From Streptomyces sp. 6-11-2 (lineage in GTDB: Bacteria; Actinomycetota; Actinomycetes; Streptomycetales; Streptomycetaceae), in the NCBI RefSeq assembly GCF_006540305.1, contig NZ_BJOR01000001.1, forward strand, positions 2,666,001 through 2,730,000: 64,000 nt of DNA, read 5' to 3'. Shown piece by piece: positions 1 through 9,066 of this stretch; the stretch's first letter is position 1; every line of letters begins with the position of its first letter. Under the pieces are notes generated by a model that saw nothing but the letters and a program-made list of their open reading frames with translations, was not told the DNA's origin and did not search any database. The translations under genes and the position numbers were made by a program.

Positions 1-80
1 ACCGGAGCCGGGGCGAGGTGTGACAGAAACCGCACCGTCGGCGCTGTAAGGAATACGGGCCGCGCGGCCCGTGCCGCGCG

Positions 81-122
81 ACGGCCGGGGCCTCTCCTGT
101 GGGGGGTGGCGGCCCCGGCCGT
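81..122 (-). terminator. Rho-independent-type hairpin after the ECF sigma gene
   Basis: A perfect 12-bp inverted repeat (ACGGCCGGGGCC at 81-92, complement at 111-122) with an 18-nt loop lies just past the stop codon of the minus-strand sigma gene. There is no clear T-run, which is usual in Streptomyces. Positions 1-80 hold no convincing gene. Confidence 0.5.
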
Positions 123-133
123 TGCCTCGGTAC

Positions 134-859
134 TCATCGCTCCGCCGCCCCGCCCCGGGCCTCCTCGTCGAGCTGCCGCGCCAGCCGTTTCAACCCCCGG
201 TAGGCCGCGGTGCGCACCGCGCCCGGCCGTTTGCCGAGGACGCGCGCGGCGGCGGGGCCGTCGAGGCCGACGACGACCCGCAGCAGTACCGCCTCCGCCT
301 GGTCGCGGGGCAGCCGGCGGACGAGGTCGAGAGCGCGCTCGGTGGTCATGGACTCCAAGGCCTGGTCATGGGTGCTGTACGGGCCGGGCAGCTCCAGGAC
401 GTCCTGTTCCAGCGTGGCGGCCTGGGGCCGCACCCGCCGCCGGCGCAGATGGTCGAGCGCCCGGTGCCGGGCGATGGTCGCCGTCCAGCCGCGAAAGCCC
501 GCCCCGTCGCCCCGGAACCGGCCGAGGTCCCGCGCGATCTCCAGCCAGGCCTCGGACGCCACGTCCTCGGCGTCGTCGCCGACGAGACCGCGCACGTACC
601 CGAGCAGTCCGGGCTGCACCAACCGGTACGCGACGGCGAAGGCATCCTCGTCGCCTTCCTGGGCCCGCGCGACGGCCGCACCCAAGTCCCCGTCGTACGC
701 CTGCGCGCGGCGGGGTTCCCCTCCCTGGCCCAAGAACTGTCCTCGTCCGTAGCGAGTCCCCAGACGTGCGCACCACCGACCGGCCGTGTCCACGCCCCCA
801 CGGTCATCAGCGTCCGCTCCCACAGAAGTGTCACAGCTCGTCAGCGGCCCCACGGCCAC
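134..859 (-). CDS. RNA polymerase sigma factor, ECF/sigma-70 family
   Basis: The protein (up to 241 aa) has a sigma region 2 at about residues 68-141, including GDEDAF, EDVASEAWLEIARDLGRF and HRALDHLRRRR, and a region 4 helix-turn-helix at about 183-227 (LPRDQAEAVLLR, then PGAVRTAAYRGLKRLA). It should direct RNA polymerase to a small regulon; no anti-sigma gene is adjacent, so the signal is unknown. The first 45-55 residues do not look like protein of this family, and a purine-rich GGGAGGGG lies well inside them, so the true start is probably downstream of 859, perhaps a TTG near residue 58. The gene follows 863-1273 closely on the same strand and may be cotranscribed with it. Confidence 0.8.
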   Translation of the reverse strand: MAVGPLTSCDTSVGADADDRGGVDTAGRWCARLGTRYGRGQFLGQGGEPRRAQAYDGDLGAAVARAQEGDEDAFAVAYRLVQPGLLGYVRGLVGDDAEDVASEAWLEIARDLGRFRGDGAGFRGWTATIARHRALDHLRRRRVRPQAATLEQDVLELPGPYSTHDQALESMTTERALDLVRRLPRDQAEAVLLRVVVGLDGPAAARVLGKRPGAVRTAAYRGLKRLARQLDEEARGGAAER

Positions 860-862
860 GGC

Positions 863-1273
863 TCAGATCCGCTCGGTCCCCATCGCGTCCCGGCACAGCA
901 GCCGCAGCGACCCCTGATCCGTGAAGCACCGCCCGGCCTCCTCGATGGGGTCCCACAGCCGTCCGTCCGCGGTGCGCACCCAGTGCTCACCGCCGCTCGC
1001 CCACCACTCGGCCCCGCCGCCATGACGGACGATCACCTCGCCGGCGTACGCGCCGAAGCCGCGCAGCACGCTCCGCACGGCCGCGTGCGGAGTGCCCTCG
1101 CGGCGTATCTCCTCGATCGTCCGGTCGACGCGCCACAGGCTCTGCACCGAGTAGTCCAGGCGCAGCCGGGCGCCCTCGCGCATCGCCGTCACGGTGTCCG
1201 CCGCCCACCGCACCGGTTTGGTGGCGGCCTGGGGCCTGCTCTGCTGATGAGTCGTCACATGCTGGGCTGTCAC
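863..1273 (-). CDS. Conserved hypothetical protein
   Basis: I do not recognise a named family. The well-behaved part begins at a VRWAADTVTAMREG stretch and runs through RLDYSVQSLWRVDRTIEEIRREG and a final VRTADGRLWDPIEEAGR segment, so it looks like a compact soluble alpha/beta protein of about 120-135 aa. No signal peptide or membrane segment is visible. The frame is open to 1363, but the extra N-terminal residues look non-coding; GTG codons at 1273 or 1258 are plausible starts and neither has a clear ribosome site. It ends 3 nt before the longest form of the sigma gene. Confidence 0.55.
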   Translation of the reverse strand: MTAQHVTTHQQSRPQAATKPVRWAADTVTAMREGARLRLDYSVQSLWRVDRTIEEIRREGTPHAAVRSVLRGFGAYAGEVIVRHGGGAEWWASGGEHWVRTADGRLWDPIEEAGRCFTDQGSLRLLCRDAMGTERI

Positions 1274-1423
1274 ATAGGGAAGAGCGCGATCCGCCCGTGG
1301 TTCGTCACCCGCGACCGCGACCTTGCCCACAACCGGCGCACGACCGACGCAGGACCACCGCACCGCACCCGCAGGACGCTCACAGATCTCCGCCGCGCGC
1401 CCGGCCCGTCCGGGGCCCCCGGC

Positions 1424-2041
1424 TCACACCCGGCCGCGGGCCCGGCGGGACACCACCGCCCGCAGGACGCGGCGCCCCTCCGTGGAGACCTCCAGGGCCT
1501 GGCGGAGTCCGGCCCGCCCGTGTCCGGCGACCAGCTCCAGGACGGTGATCTGCCGGCGCAGCTCACCGGCGACCAGCGGCGACATGCCCTCGACGGAGCC
1601 CGGAACGGGGTTCGCCCCGGCGCGGACGGAGTCGAGCGCCTCGGGGAGGGAGCCGTCGGAGGCGGCGTCCTCGGCCGGATCGAGGAGCCGGTGGATCTGG
1701 AGCGAGGCGACCGAGCAGGCGTCGGCCCACTGCCGTACCTCGGCCGCGGACCGGGCGGCCGGCGCGGCGATCAGCATCCGGCGGGCCAGCAGCGCGGCCT
1801 CGTCCCCGGCGTCCTCGGCGTCCCCCTCGCCCAGCGCGCCCAGCGCGCCGCGTGCCTGCTCCAGCCGCTCCGCCCAGTCGCCGTCCGAGGAATGGGCGGA
1901 GTCCTCGGCGAGGCTCCCCCACAGCGGCCGCAGGACCTCGTCGTCGCCGCCGAGCAGCGGCACACACCGATCCAAACAAGCCAGCCCGCTGGCGGCCAGT
2001 CCGCGCTCGTCGGCCTGCGCGATCAGTTCCACCAGGCTCAT
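1424..2041 (-). CDS. Conserved hypothetical protein, helical
   Basis: This 205-aa soluble protein is rich in Ala, Glu, Leu and Arg and is predicted almost wholly helical (for example SLVELIAQADERGLAA and AAEVRQWADACSVASLQI). No catalytic motif, metal site, signal peptide or membrane segment is visible. The start MSLVELIAQA is the only well-placed ATG. It is separated from its neighbours by about 150-170 bp on each side and is probably a single-gene transcript. Function is unknown. Confidence 0.6.
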   Translation of the reverse strand: MSLVELIAQADERGLAASGLACLDRCVPLLGGDDEVLRPLWGSLAEDSAHSSDGDWAERLEQARGALGALGEGDAEDAGDEAALLARRMLIAAPAARSAAEVRQWADACSVASLQIHRLLDPAEDAASDGSLPEALDSVRAGANPVPGSVEGMSPLVAGELRRQITVLELVAGHGRAGLRQALEVSTEGRRVLRAVVSRRARGRV

Positions 2042-2207
2042 CCACGCCTCCTCAAAGGGCGCCGACCTCTACGGAGCCCGCACTTGCCCTTACTGCGTGC
2101 GATCGGCCGGTAGTTTCACACGGGTTGCACGCAGAGTCGAGCAAGTTGGCATAAGAGAAGGTTTCGGCCAACGACCGAGGTCGGCTGCCGGCGCCGGGGA
2201 AGCGAGG

Positions 2208-2987
2208 TCAGGCCGCGGCCGGCGCCGGTCCCCGCAACGCCTTCTCGTGCTGCATACGGGTCAGCCGGAGCACCACGAGAACGGCGAACACGGCGGCGAC
2301 GACGTCGAGGGCGTCGCTGAACATCATCTCCCCGGCGGCCTCCTGCAGGGCCTTGGCCGCGACGGCCTGGTTGTAGTGGCTGTCCGCCAGCCGGCCGGCC
2401 AGCAGGCCGATGACCCACAACGTCCACCAGGTATTCACCGGCCAGTTCGACCTGGGCCCGTCCGCCGGGCTGCTGGCCTCCCAGATGTCCACGGCGATCC
2501 TGCGCGGGAACCACAGGTTGACGACCGGGGTGAACCACGCGCCGATCGCCCAGCCGCGCTTCATGCTGTGCCCGGAGGGATCGAACACCTCGGCGTTGAC
2601 CCGCACCCGGTAGAACCAGCACAGGAAGACGACACAACTGGCGAGCAGCGTGACCAACTGGGTGACGCCCGCGACGGCGTAGAGCCGGTCGGCGTCGTCG
2701 GCCCGCCGCATCACGTCCGCGCCGACCGAGCCGTTCACGAGGTCGCCCGAGACGTCGTACATCACGATGTCCGTCCAGACGGCGAACAGGTCTGCGGCGG
2801 CGGCGAGGAGAAGCATCGCGGCGGCGGCCCGGCCGAGTGCGACCGGCGAGCGCAGCCAGGCCTGCGGCCGCCCCGTGTACGGCGGGACGGCCGGCGCCGG
2901 GACGGCGGGCGCCGGAACGGCCGCGCAGCTGGTGCAGAGAGTGCCGCCGGGTGCCGCCGCCAGGTGGTGACAGCGTGCGCAGATCAT
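2208..2987 (-). CDS. DUF4328 domain membrane protein with N-terminal zinc ribbon
   Basis: The protein (259 aa) starts at MICARCHH, with GGGGG 8 nt upstream; upstream codons in the frame look non-coding. Residues 1-22 carry a CxxC...CxxC pair (ICARC and LCTSC) typical of a small zinc ribbon, then a Pro/Ala linker. At least four hydrophobic segments follow. A DUF4328 core is recognisable by MKRGWAIGAWFTPVVNLWFPRRIAVDIW and NTWWTLWVIGLLAGRL. DUF4328 proteins are common in actinobacteria and have no established function. The gene ends with a basic helix and Pro/Ala tail in the cytoplasm. Confidence 0.8.
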   Translation of the reverse strand: MICARCHHLAAAPGGTLCTSCAAVPAPAVPAPAVPPYTGRPQAWLRSPVALGRAAAAMLLLAAAADLFAVWTDIVMYDVSGDLVNGSVGADVMRRADDADRLYAVAGVTQLVTLLASCVVFLCWFYRVRVNAEVFDPSGHSMKRGWAIGAWFTPVVNLWFPRRIAVDIWEASSPADGPRSNWPVNTWWTLWVIGLLAGRLADSHYNQAVAAKALQEAAGEMMFSDALDVVAAVFAVLVVLRLTRMQHEKALRGPAPAAA

Positions 2988-3097
2988 GGTGGGTCCCCCG
3001 AGGTGTCGTAGTGGAGCCGTCCCGGCTCCCCCCGGAGCGCGGGCGCGGCACCCGGAACCTACGGCGCCCGCCCTTCGTACGTCCACTCGATTCGGCC

Positions 3098-4717
3098 TCA
3101 ACCCAGCTTGTCGGCAAGCCCCTTGAACTCCGCCCAGGACATCGCCGGTTCACGCGGGTCCCACAGCTTCTGGACGGTGGCCCGCAGCGGCATCCGGATA
3201 CCGGCCGCCACCTGGTCCTGGGTCTGGGAGTTCGCCAGGTCGCACCACACGGCGAACGAGCCGCCCAGTATCTGCGCGTCGTACTTGCCGGACACCGCCT
3301 CGGTGCCGCGCAGCACGCGCGGGGTCCACTGCTCGTAGATCCGCCGGCCGGTCGGGTAGACGAAGGTCTGCGGCTCGCCGAGGACGTAGTACAGGAACTC
3401 GTCGTTGTGGTTGAGCACCTTGCGGCCGGCGTCGAGGTACTCGAGCGGCTGCCGGGCGCCGTACTCCTTGCCCGTCCAGTAGGCGACCTCGATGTCCCGG
3501 GCGGGCGGCACCGACGAGCTCCGGAAGAATCCGTCGTTCCAGGCGCGCGGGATGCGGTCGTGTCCGCGGACGGTGGCGGCGCGGTCGTTCAGCCAGCCCG
3601 TCGTCAGGTCGGCCACGTTGCCGCCGGCGCCGTAGGCCTTCCGCGCGGCGGTGGCCAGCTGCGGGTAGGACGCCTCGGGGTCGCGCACGGTGAGCGCCTG
3701 GTACTCGTCGCCGCCGAGGTGCCAGTGGCCGCCGGGGAAGAGGTCCGCGTACTCGTCGAGCAGGTCGTCGACGATCGCGGCCGACCGGGGCTCGGAGATG
3801 TCGATGGCGCCGCGTGTCGCCACGCCCTGCGCGTTGCGCAGCTGCAACTCGGGGTGGGCGGCTGTCACGGCGCCGAGGTGGCCCGGCGAGTCGATCTCGG
3901 GGACGACGGTGATGTGCCGGCCGGCGGCCAGATCGACCATCCGCTTGACCTGGGCCTTGGTCAGGTGATCCGCGGAGACGACCTCCGGGTGAGTGTCGGA
4001 CTCGATGCGGAAGCCCTGGTCGTCGGAGAAGTGCAGGCCGAGCTCGTTGAACTTCAGGTCCCCGAGTTCCCGAATGCGGTCCTCCAGCCAGTCGGCCGTG
4101 TACGGCTTGCGGGCGATGTCCAGCATGAAACCGCGCCGCGGCTTGTCCGGCGCGTCCTCCACGACCCCCTCGGGGGCCGTGCCGCCGCCGTGCACTTCCT
4201 GCTTCAGGGTGCGGGTGCCGTAGAAGACCCCCGCGTCGGCCGGCCCGCTGATGGTCACCCGGCCGTCGCGCACGGTCATGGTGTACGACTCGGGGTCGCG
4301 GCCCGCGCCCTTGTCCAGCGCCAGCCGGACGTCCCCCGGACGCACGTCGCCGCGCCGGCCGGAGTAGGTGAGACCGAGTTCACTCGCGATCAGCTTCCCC
4401 TCGTCGGCGAGGGAGGCGTGGTCCACCACGACCCGGGCGCCTGGCTCCGGGCGCCAGCCGGGGCCGCGGGCGGCGGTGTGGGAGCGCACGGCGGGGATGG
4501 TCCGCGGCGCCTGCGACAGCGGGTGGCTGCGGGTGGGGCCGGGACTCCCCGAGCCGGACGGCCCGCCCGGCGCCGCGTCCGCAAGGGACTCGTCGCCCCC
4601 TGAGGACCACACGGCCAGTCCGATGCCCAGTCCGACGGCGGTGACGAACCCGCCCACGACGACAGCCCGCGTGCGCGGCGGCTTGCGTGCCGGAGCCCGG
4701 CGCCTGTGCTTGCTCAC
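3098..4717 (-). CDS. Secreted or membrane-anchored beta-N-acetylhexosaminidase, GH20
   Basis: The 539-aa protein starts with a basic N-terminus and one hydrophobic helix (about residues 18-38), so it is exported or tethered outside. A GH20b-like alpha/beta domain precedes a GH20 (beta/alpha)8 barrel beginning at RRGFMLDIARK. The catalytic pair is in WHLGGDEY (Asp-Glu, about residue 335), the substrate-assisted mechanism of family 20. Other family landmarks are HFSDDQGFRIE, VVPEIDSPGH and the Trp-rich AVWCDLANSQ near the end. It probably removes terminal GlcNAc from chitin oligomers or cell-wall glycans. The GTG start sits 6 nt after a TAGGTT hexamer, which suggests a leaderless mRNA. Confidence 0.9.
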   Translation of the reverse strand: MSKHRRRAPARKPPRTRAVVVGGFVTAVGLGIGLAVWSSGGDESLADAAPGGPSGSGSPGPTRSHPLSQAPRTIPAVRSHTAARGPGWRPEPGARVVVDHASLADEGKLIASELGLTYSGRRGDVRPGDVRLALDKGAGRDPESYTMTVRDGRVTISGPADAGVFYGTRTLKQEVHGGGTAPEGVVEDAPDKPRRGFMLDIARKPYTADWLEDRIRELGDLKFNELGLHFSDDQGFRIESDTHPEVVSADHLTKAQVKRMVDLAAGRHITVVPEIDSPGHLGAVTAAHPELQLRNAQGVATRGAIDISEPRSAAIVDDLLDEYADLFPGGHWHLGGDEYQALTVRDPEASYPQLATAARKAYGAGGNVADLTTGWLNDRAATVRGHDRIPRAWNDGFFRSSSVPPARDIEVAYWTGKEYGARQPLEYLDAGRKVLNHNDEFLYYVLGEPQTFVYPTGRRIYEQWTPRVLRGTEAVSGKYDAQILGGSFAVWCDLANSQTQDQVAAGIRMPLRATVQKLWDPREPAMSWAEFKGLADKLG

Positions 4718-4723
4718 CCGGCC

Positions 4724-4729
4724 AACCTA
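4724..4729 (-). promoter_or_regulatory. -10 hexamer TAGGTT, leaderless start for the GH20 gene
   Basis: TAGGTT on the minus strand is separated by exactly 6 nt from the GTG start at 4717, so transcription would begin at or next to the start codon. No Shine-Dalgarno sequence fits in the gap and no good -35 is visible. Confidence 0.45.
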
Positions 4730-4813
4730 ACGGCCCATGACGACCGCCCGTGTCCACCGCACGCTCTCAAACTCTCCCGTCCGAGTGAAATTCAAGCACC
4801 CGTCGAACACGTC

Positions 4814-5413
4814 ATGAGCACACCCGATAACGTAGCGGCGCATCTCTCACGGATTCCCCTGCCGACCCCCCTGCCGACACGCTGCCGGCCTCCTGCCGAC
4901 ATCCCTGCCGACCTAGGACCCACGCTGCCCGCGCAGAACCTGGAGCGCCTCAACACCGCCCCCGCCCCCGAGATCCACCGGACCCTCCTGACCTGCCTGC
5001 ACAGCCCCCGCTGGGCCCGCCGCGTCGCCGCCCACCGTCCCTATCCGGACGTACCGTCCCTCCTTGCGGCGGCGGACGAGGCGACGTACGACCTGGACCC
5101 CGAGGAACTCGCCGGAGCCCTGGCGGAAGAACCACTGCCGAAGCTGCCCGCCCACACGTACGCGGCCGCCTCCACGGCCCTGAGCGCCGGCTACGCCGCC
5201 TACGAGGCCAGATTCGGCCACACCTTCGTCATCTGTCTGGACGGCACCGCCCCGGACGAGACCCTGGACCGGGTCCTGCCGGCGATCCGGTCACGTCTGA
5301 CCAACGATCCGGAGGACGAACGCGGCGTCGCCCGGGAGGAACTGCGGAGGCTGGCGAACGGGCGGCTTCGGGGCCTTCTGGGCGCCGCCACTGCGCCGTC
5401 CGTGCACCTTTGA
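4814..5413 (+). CDS. OHCU decarboxylase-like protein, catalytic motif degenerate
   Basis: The 199-aa protein aligns by eye with 2-oxo-4-hydroxy-4-carboxy-5-ureidoimidazoline decarboxylase (UraD) of purine catabolism. It has the LERLNTAPAPEIHRTLLTC N-terminal helix, the RRVAAHRPYPDVPSLLAAAD helix and the YEARFGHTFVICLDG strand followed by Arg-rich helices. However, the usual HPxxG and EQxG catalytic stretches are replaced by EEPLPKLP and ASTALSAGYA, so the catalytic His and Glu known in UraD are not where expected. No uricase, transthyretin-like or allantoinase gene is nearby. MSTPDNVAAH is the preferred start because the upstream residues look non-coding. Confidence 0.7.
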   Translation: MSTPDNVAAHLSRIPLPTPLPTRCRPPADIPADLGPTLPAQNLERLNTAPAPEIHRTLLTCLHSPRWARRVAAHRPYPDVPSLLAAADEATYDLDPEELAGALAEEPLPKLPAHTYAAASTALSAGYAAYEARFGHTFVICLDGTAPDETLDRVLPAIRSRLTNDPEDERGVAREELRRLANGRLRGLLGAATAPSVHL

Positions 5414-5469
5414 GGGCGACTTCGTTCACACGGGCGGACCCCCCGTAAGGCCCCCGCCAGCACCTCGGT

Positions 5470-5475
5470 ACGATA
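5470..5475 (+). promoter_or_regulatory. Candidate -10 (TACGAT) upstream of sdhC
   Basis: TACGAT lies 86 nt upstream of the sdhC start in the 148-nt gap after the preceding gene. It is the best -10-like hexamer there, but no clear -35 precedes it. Confidence 0.25.
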
Positions 5476-5561
5476 CTGGGGGCCGGTGGACCGTACCCGG
5501 CCGGGCCCGACCGACAGTGAAGCCGGCGCGGCCCTAGTCCCCGCTCCCGGAGGGTTCTTCC

Positions 5562-5942
5562 GTGCCGGCTGGAACGCTGTACCGCGGCCGGGAAGGAATG
5601 TGGTCCTGGGTGGCTCACCGAGTCACCGGCGTCCTCATCTTCTTCTTCCTGTTCGTTCATGTGCTGGACACCGCACTCGTGCGTGTGTCTCCCGAGGCCT
5701 ACGACAAGGTCGTGGCCACGTACAAGACGCCGATCGTCGCCGTACTCGAGTACGGGCTGGTCGCCGCCATCCTCTTCCACGCGCTCAACGGCCTGCGCGT
5801 CATCGCCGTCGACTTCTGGGCCAAGGGCGCCCGGTACCAGAAGCAGATGCTGTGGAGCGTGGTCGGCGTGTGGGTCCTGCTCATGATCGGGGCTATCTAC
5901 CCCGTCCTCGGCCACGCCGCTCGTGCAGTATTCGGGAGCTGA
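5562..5942 (+). CDS. sdhC: Succinate dehydrogenase cytochrome b556 subunit
   Basis: The 126-aa integral membrane protein has three hydrophobic helices (about residues 18-40, 56-80 and 94-116). The SdhC signature WSWVAHRVTGVLIFFFLFVH follows the start, and FHALNGLRVIAVDF carries a His expected to help bind haem b. It anchors SdhA/SdhB to the membrane and forms part of the quinone site. The GTG start has GGAGGG 7 nt upstream. It is first in the sdhC-D-A-B operon; sdhD begins 5 nt after its stop. Confidence 0.96.
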   Translation: MPAGTLYRGREGMWSWVAHRVTGVLIFFFLFVHVLDTALVRVSPEAYDKVVATYKTPIVAVLEYGLVAAILFHALNGLRVIAVDFWAKGARYQKQMLWSVVGVWVLLMIGAIYPVLGHAARAVFGS

Positions 5943-5947
5943 CGCAC

Positions 5948-6430
5948 ATGTCCACCACTGAAACCACCGCTTCCGGCATCGGCCCGGTCGAGGGCGGCTC
6001 CGTCTACGGCGTGGACAACCCCGCCCCCCTCATCGAGGCGCCGCGTCAGCGCACCCGGAAGACCCCGAAGTCGACCCGGGGCAACTTCGAGATGTACGGC
6101 TGGCTGTTCATGCGGCTGTCCGGCATCGTGCTGGTCGTCCTCGTCATCGGCCACCTGCTGATCCAGCTCGTCCTGGACGGCGGCGTCTCCAAGATCGGCT
6201 TCGCCTTCGTGGCGGGCCGCTGGGCCTCCCCCTGGTGGCAGGTCTGGGACCTCGCCATGCTGTGGCTGGCGATGCTGCACGGCTGCAACGGCCTGCGCAC
6301 TGTCATCAACGACTACGCGGAGCGGGCCAACACCCGGCTGTGGCTGAAGGCACTGCTGTACACCGCCACGGTGTGGACCATCCTGCTGGGCACGCTGGTG
6401 ATCTTCACCTTCGACCCGAACATCCGCTAG
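5948..6430 (+). CDS. sdhD: Succinate dehydrogenase hydrophobic anchor subunit
   Basis: The 160-aa protein starts at [10 protein letters not shown], after a short gap from sdhC. A 45-residue polar N-terminus precedes [21 protein letters not shown] and two further hydrophobic helices. [20 protein letters not shown] contains the His and the DY pair typical of SdhD haem/quinone contacts. With SdhC it holds the catalytic dimer on the cytoplasmic face of the membrane. The 25-nt gap to sdhA and the shared strand support one transcript. Confidence 0.96.
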   Translation: MSTTETTASGIGPVEGGSVYGVDNPAPLIEAPRQRTRKTPKSTRGNFEMYGWLFMRLSGIVLVVLVIGHLLIQLVLDGGVSKIGFAFVAGRWASPWWQVWDLAMLWLAMLHGCNGLRTVINDYAERANTRLWLKALLYTATVWTILLGTLVIFTFDPNIR

Positions 6431-6455
6431 GCCCCGGGACCGAGGTATTTTCCTG

Positions 6456-8210
6456 ATGAAGATCCACAAGTACGACACCGTCATCGTCGGCGCCGGTGGC
6501 GCCGGTATGCGGGCCGCCATCGAGGCGACCAAGCGCAGCCGCACCGCGGTCCTGACCAAGCTCTACCCCACCCGCTCCCACACGGGCGCCGCGCAGGGCG
6601 GCATGGCCGCCGCGCTGGCCAACGTGGAGGAGGACAACTGGGAGTGGCACACCTTCGACACGGTCAAGGGCGGTGACTACCTGGTCGACCAGGACGCCGC
6701 CGAGATCCTGGCGAAGGAGGCCATCGACTCCGTCCTCGACCTGGAGAAGATGGGCCTGCCGTTCAACCGGACGCCGAACGGGACGATCGACCAGCGGCGC
6801 TTCGGCGGGCACTCCCGCAACCACGGCGAGGCCCCGGTCCGCCGCTCCTGCTACGCGGCCGACCGCACCGGCCACATGATCCTCCAGACGCTGTACCAGA
6901 ACTGCGTCAAGGAGGGCGTGGAGTTCTTCAACGAGTTCTACGTCCTGGACCAGCTGATCACCGAGGTCGACGGCGTCAAGAAGTCGGCCGGCGTGGTGGC
7001 GTACGAGCTGGCGACCGGCGAGATCCACATCTTCCAGGCGAAGTCCGTGATCTACGCCTCCGGCGGCAACGGCAAGTTCTTCCGGGTGACGTCGAACGCG
7101 CACACGCTGACCGGTGACGGCCAGGCCGCCGTGTACCGGCGCGGGCTGCCGCTGGAGGACATGGAGTTCTTCCAGTTCCACCCGACCGGCATCTGGCGCA
7201 TGGGCATCCTGCTCACCGAGGGCGCCCGCGGTGAGGGCGGCATCCTGCGCAACAAGGACGGCGAGCGCTTCATGGAGAAGTACGCGCCGGTCATGAAGGA
7301 CCTCGCCTCCCGTGACGTCGTCTCCCGCTCCATCTACACGGAGATCCGCGAGGGCCGCGGCTGCGGTCCCGAGGGCGACCACGTCTACCTGGACCTGACC
7401 CACCTGCCGCCGGAGCAGCTGGACGCCAAGCTGCCGGACATCACCGAGTTCGCGCGGACCTACCTGGGCATCGAGCCGTACACCGACCCGATCCCGATCC
7501 AGCCGACCGCGCACTACGCGATGGGCGGTATCCCGACCAACGTCCAGGGCGAGGTGCTCTCGGACAACACCACGGTCGTGCCGGGCCTGTACGCGGCCGG
7601 CGAGGTCGCCTGCGTCTCCGTGCACGGCGCCAACCGCCTGGGCACCAACTCGCTGCTGGACATCAACGTGTTCGGCAAGCGGGCCGGCATCGCGGCCGCG
7701 GAGTACTCGGCGAAGGCCGACTACGTGGAGCTGCCGGAGAACCCCGAGTCGTTCGTGGTCGAGCAGCTCGAGCGGCTGCGGACCTCCACCGGCACCGAGC
7801 GGGTGGCGAACATCCGCCGGGAGCTCCAGGACACCATGGACGCCAACGTCATGGTGTTCCGCACCGAGCAGACGATCAAGACGGCCGTCGAGAAGATCGC
7901 CGAACTGCGCGAGCGCTACAAGAACGTGTCGATCCAGGACAAGGGCAAGCGGTTCAACACGGACCTGCTGGAGGCCGTCGAGCTGGGCAACCTGCTGGAG
8001 CTGGCCGAGGTCATGGCGGTCTCCGCCCTGGCCCGCAAGGAGTCCCGCGGTGGTCACTACCGCGAGGACTACCCCAACCGCGACGACGTCAACTTCATGC
8101 GCCACACCATGGCGTACCGCGAGGTCGGCGACGACGGGTCGGAAACCGTCCGTCTCGACTACAAGCCGGTCGTCCAGACCCGCTACCAGCCGATGGAGCG
8201 TAAGTACTGA
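6456..8210 (+). CDS. sdhA: Succinate dehydrogenase flavoprotein subunit
   Basis: At 584 aa this is full length. The N-terminal FAD-binding motif is [13 protein letters not shown] (about residues 9-21), the covalent-FAD site is in [12 protein letters not shown] (about 45-56), and substrate-binding/catalytic stretches are HPTGIW and RGEGGILRN with RDVVSRSI beyond. The C-terminal helical domain ends with KPVVQTRY. It oxidises succinate to fumarate in the TCA cycle and passes electrons to SdhB. Its TGA stop overlaps the ATG of sdhB by one base, so the two are likely translationally coupled. Confidence 0.98.
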   Translation: MKIHKYDTVIVGAGGAGMRAAIEATKRSRTAVLTKLYPTRSHTGAAQGGMAAALANVEEDNWEWHTFDTVKGGDYLVDQDAAEILAKEAIDSVLDLEKMGLPFNRTPNGTIDQRRFGGHSRNHGEAPVRRSCYAADRTGHMILQTLYQNCVKEGVEFFNEFYVLDQLITEVDGVKKSAGVVAYELATGEIHIFQAKSVIYASGGNGKFFRVTSNAHTLTGDGQAAVYRRGLPLEDMEFFQFHPTGIWRMGILLTEGARGEGGILRNKDGERFMEKYAPVMKDLASRDVVSRSIYTEIREGRGCGPEGDHVYLDLTHLPPEQLDAKLPDITEFARTYLGIEPYTDPIPIQPTAHYAMGGIPTNVQGEVLSDNTTVVPGLYAAGEVACVSVHGANRLGTNSLLDINVFGKRAGIAAAEYSAKADYVELPENPESFVVEQLERLRTSTGTERVANIRRELQDTMDANVMVFRTEQTIKTAVEKIAELRERYKNVSIQDKGKRFNTDLLEAVELGNLLELAEVMAVSALARKESRGGHYREDYPNRDDVNFMRHTMAYREVGDDGSETVRLDYKPVVQTRYQPMERKY

Positions 8211-8971
8211 TGGCAACCCCCGTTCTGGACAAGGTGGAGGCGGAGTCCGCCGCTTCCCCCTACATCACCGTCACCTTCCGCGTCCGCCGGTTCAACCCGG
8301 AGGTCTCGGCCGAGGCGACCTGGGAAGACTTCCAGCTGGAGATCGACCCCAAGGAGCGCGTCCTCGACGGCCTGCACAAGATCAAGTGGGACCTCGACGG
8401 CACGCTGACCTTCCGTCGCTCCTGCGCGCACGGTATCTGCGGTTCGGACGCCATGCGGATCAACGGCAAGAACCGTCTGGCCTGCAAGACGCTGATCAAG
8501 GACATCAACCCCGAGAAGCCGATCACGGTCGAGCCCATCAAGGGCCTCACGGTCCTGAAGGACCTGGTCGTGGACATGGAGCCGTTCTTCCAGGCGTACC
8601 GGGACGTCATGCCGTTCCTGGTCACCAAGGAGACCAACGAGCCGACGCGGGAGCGCCTGCAGTCCGCCGAGGACCGCGCCCGCTTCGACGACACGACGAA
8701 GTGCATCCTGTGCGCGGCCTGCACCTCGTCCTGCCCGGTCTTCTGGAACGACGGCCAGTACTTCGGCCCGGCGGCCATCGTCAACGCCCACCGGTTCATC
8801 TTCGACAGCCGTGACGAGGCCGGTGAGCAGCGCCTGGAGATCCTCAACGACAAGGACGGCGTCTGGCGCTGCCGCACCACCTTCAACTGCACCGACGCCT
8901 GCCCGCGCGGCATCGAGGTGACGAAGGCGATCGCGGAGGTGAAGCGGGCGCTGATCACGCGCCGCTTCTGA
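8210..8971 (+). CDS. sdhB: Succinate dehydrogenase iron-sulfur subunit
   Basis: The 253-aa protein carries the three expected clusters. The 2Fe-2S ligands are in RSCAHGICGSDAM and LACKTL (about residues 65-90), the 4Fe-4S ligands in CILCAACTSSCPVFW (about 165-179), and the 3Fe-4S region in CRTTFNCTDACPRGIEV (about 222-238). It transfers electrons from the flavin of SdhA to quinone. It is the last gene of sdhCDAB and is followed 18 nt later by a long perfect hairpin that should end the transcript. Confidence 0.98.
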   Translation: MATPVLDKVEAESAASPYITVTFRVRRFNPEVSAEATWEDFQLEIDPKERVLDGLHKIKWDLDGTLTFRRSCAHGICGSDAMRINGKNRLACKTLIKDINPEKPITVEPIKGLTVLKDLVVDMEPFFQAYRDVMPFLVTKETNEPTRERLQSAEDRARFDDTTKCILCAACTSSCPVFWNDGQYFGPAAIVNAHRFIFDSRDEAGEQRLEILNDKDGVWRCRTTFNCTDACPRGIEVTKAIAEVKRALITRRF

Positions 8972-8989
8972 CGTTCCGCAGTACGCGAC

Positions 8990-9027
8990 GCCGAGGGCCC
9001 CGTTCCATCCGGAACGGGGCCCTCGGC
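8990..9027 (+). terminator. Strong intrinsic-type terminator of sdhCDAB
   Basis: A perfect 17-bp stem (8990-9006 pairing with 9011-9027) has a 4-nt ATCC loop and begins 18 nt after the sdhB stop. It also lies beyond the convergent TM2 gene that ends at 9067, so it can serve both strands. Confidence 0.85.
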
Positions 9028-9066
9028 GTGCTGTGCCCGGCTGTCGTCGCCGGGTGCGCGGACGGG

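Noticed and set aside
71..2113. 680-codon plus-strand frame across the first three minus-strand genes
   Set aside because: It spans three unrelated genes and intergenic DNA, and its Pro/Arg/Gly composition is typical of antisense in GC-rich DNA.
6405..8216. 603-codon frame on the minus strand opposite sdhA
   Set aside because: Composition is His/Val/Leu/Arg-rich shadow sequence and the opposite strand is a full-length SdhA.
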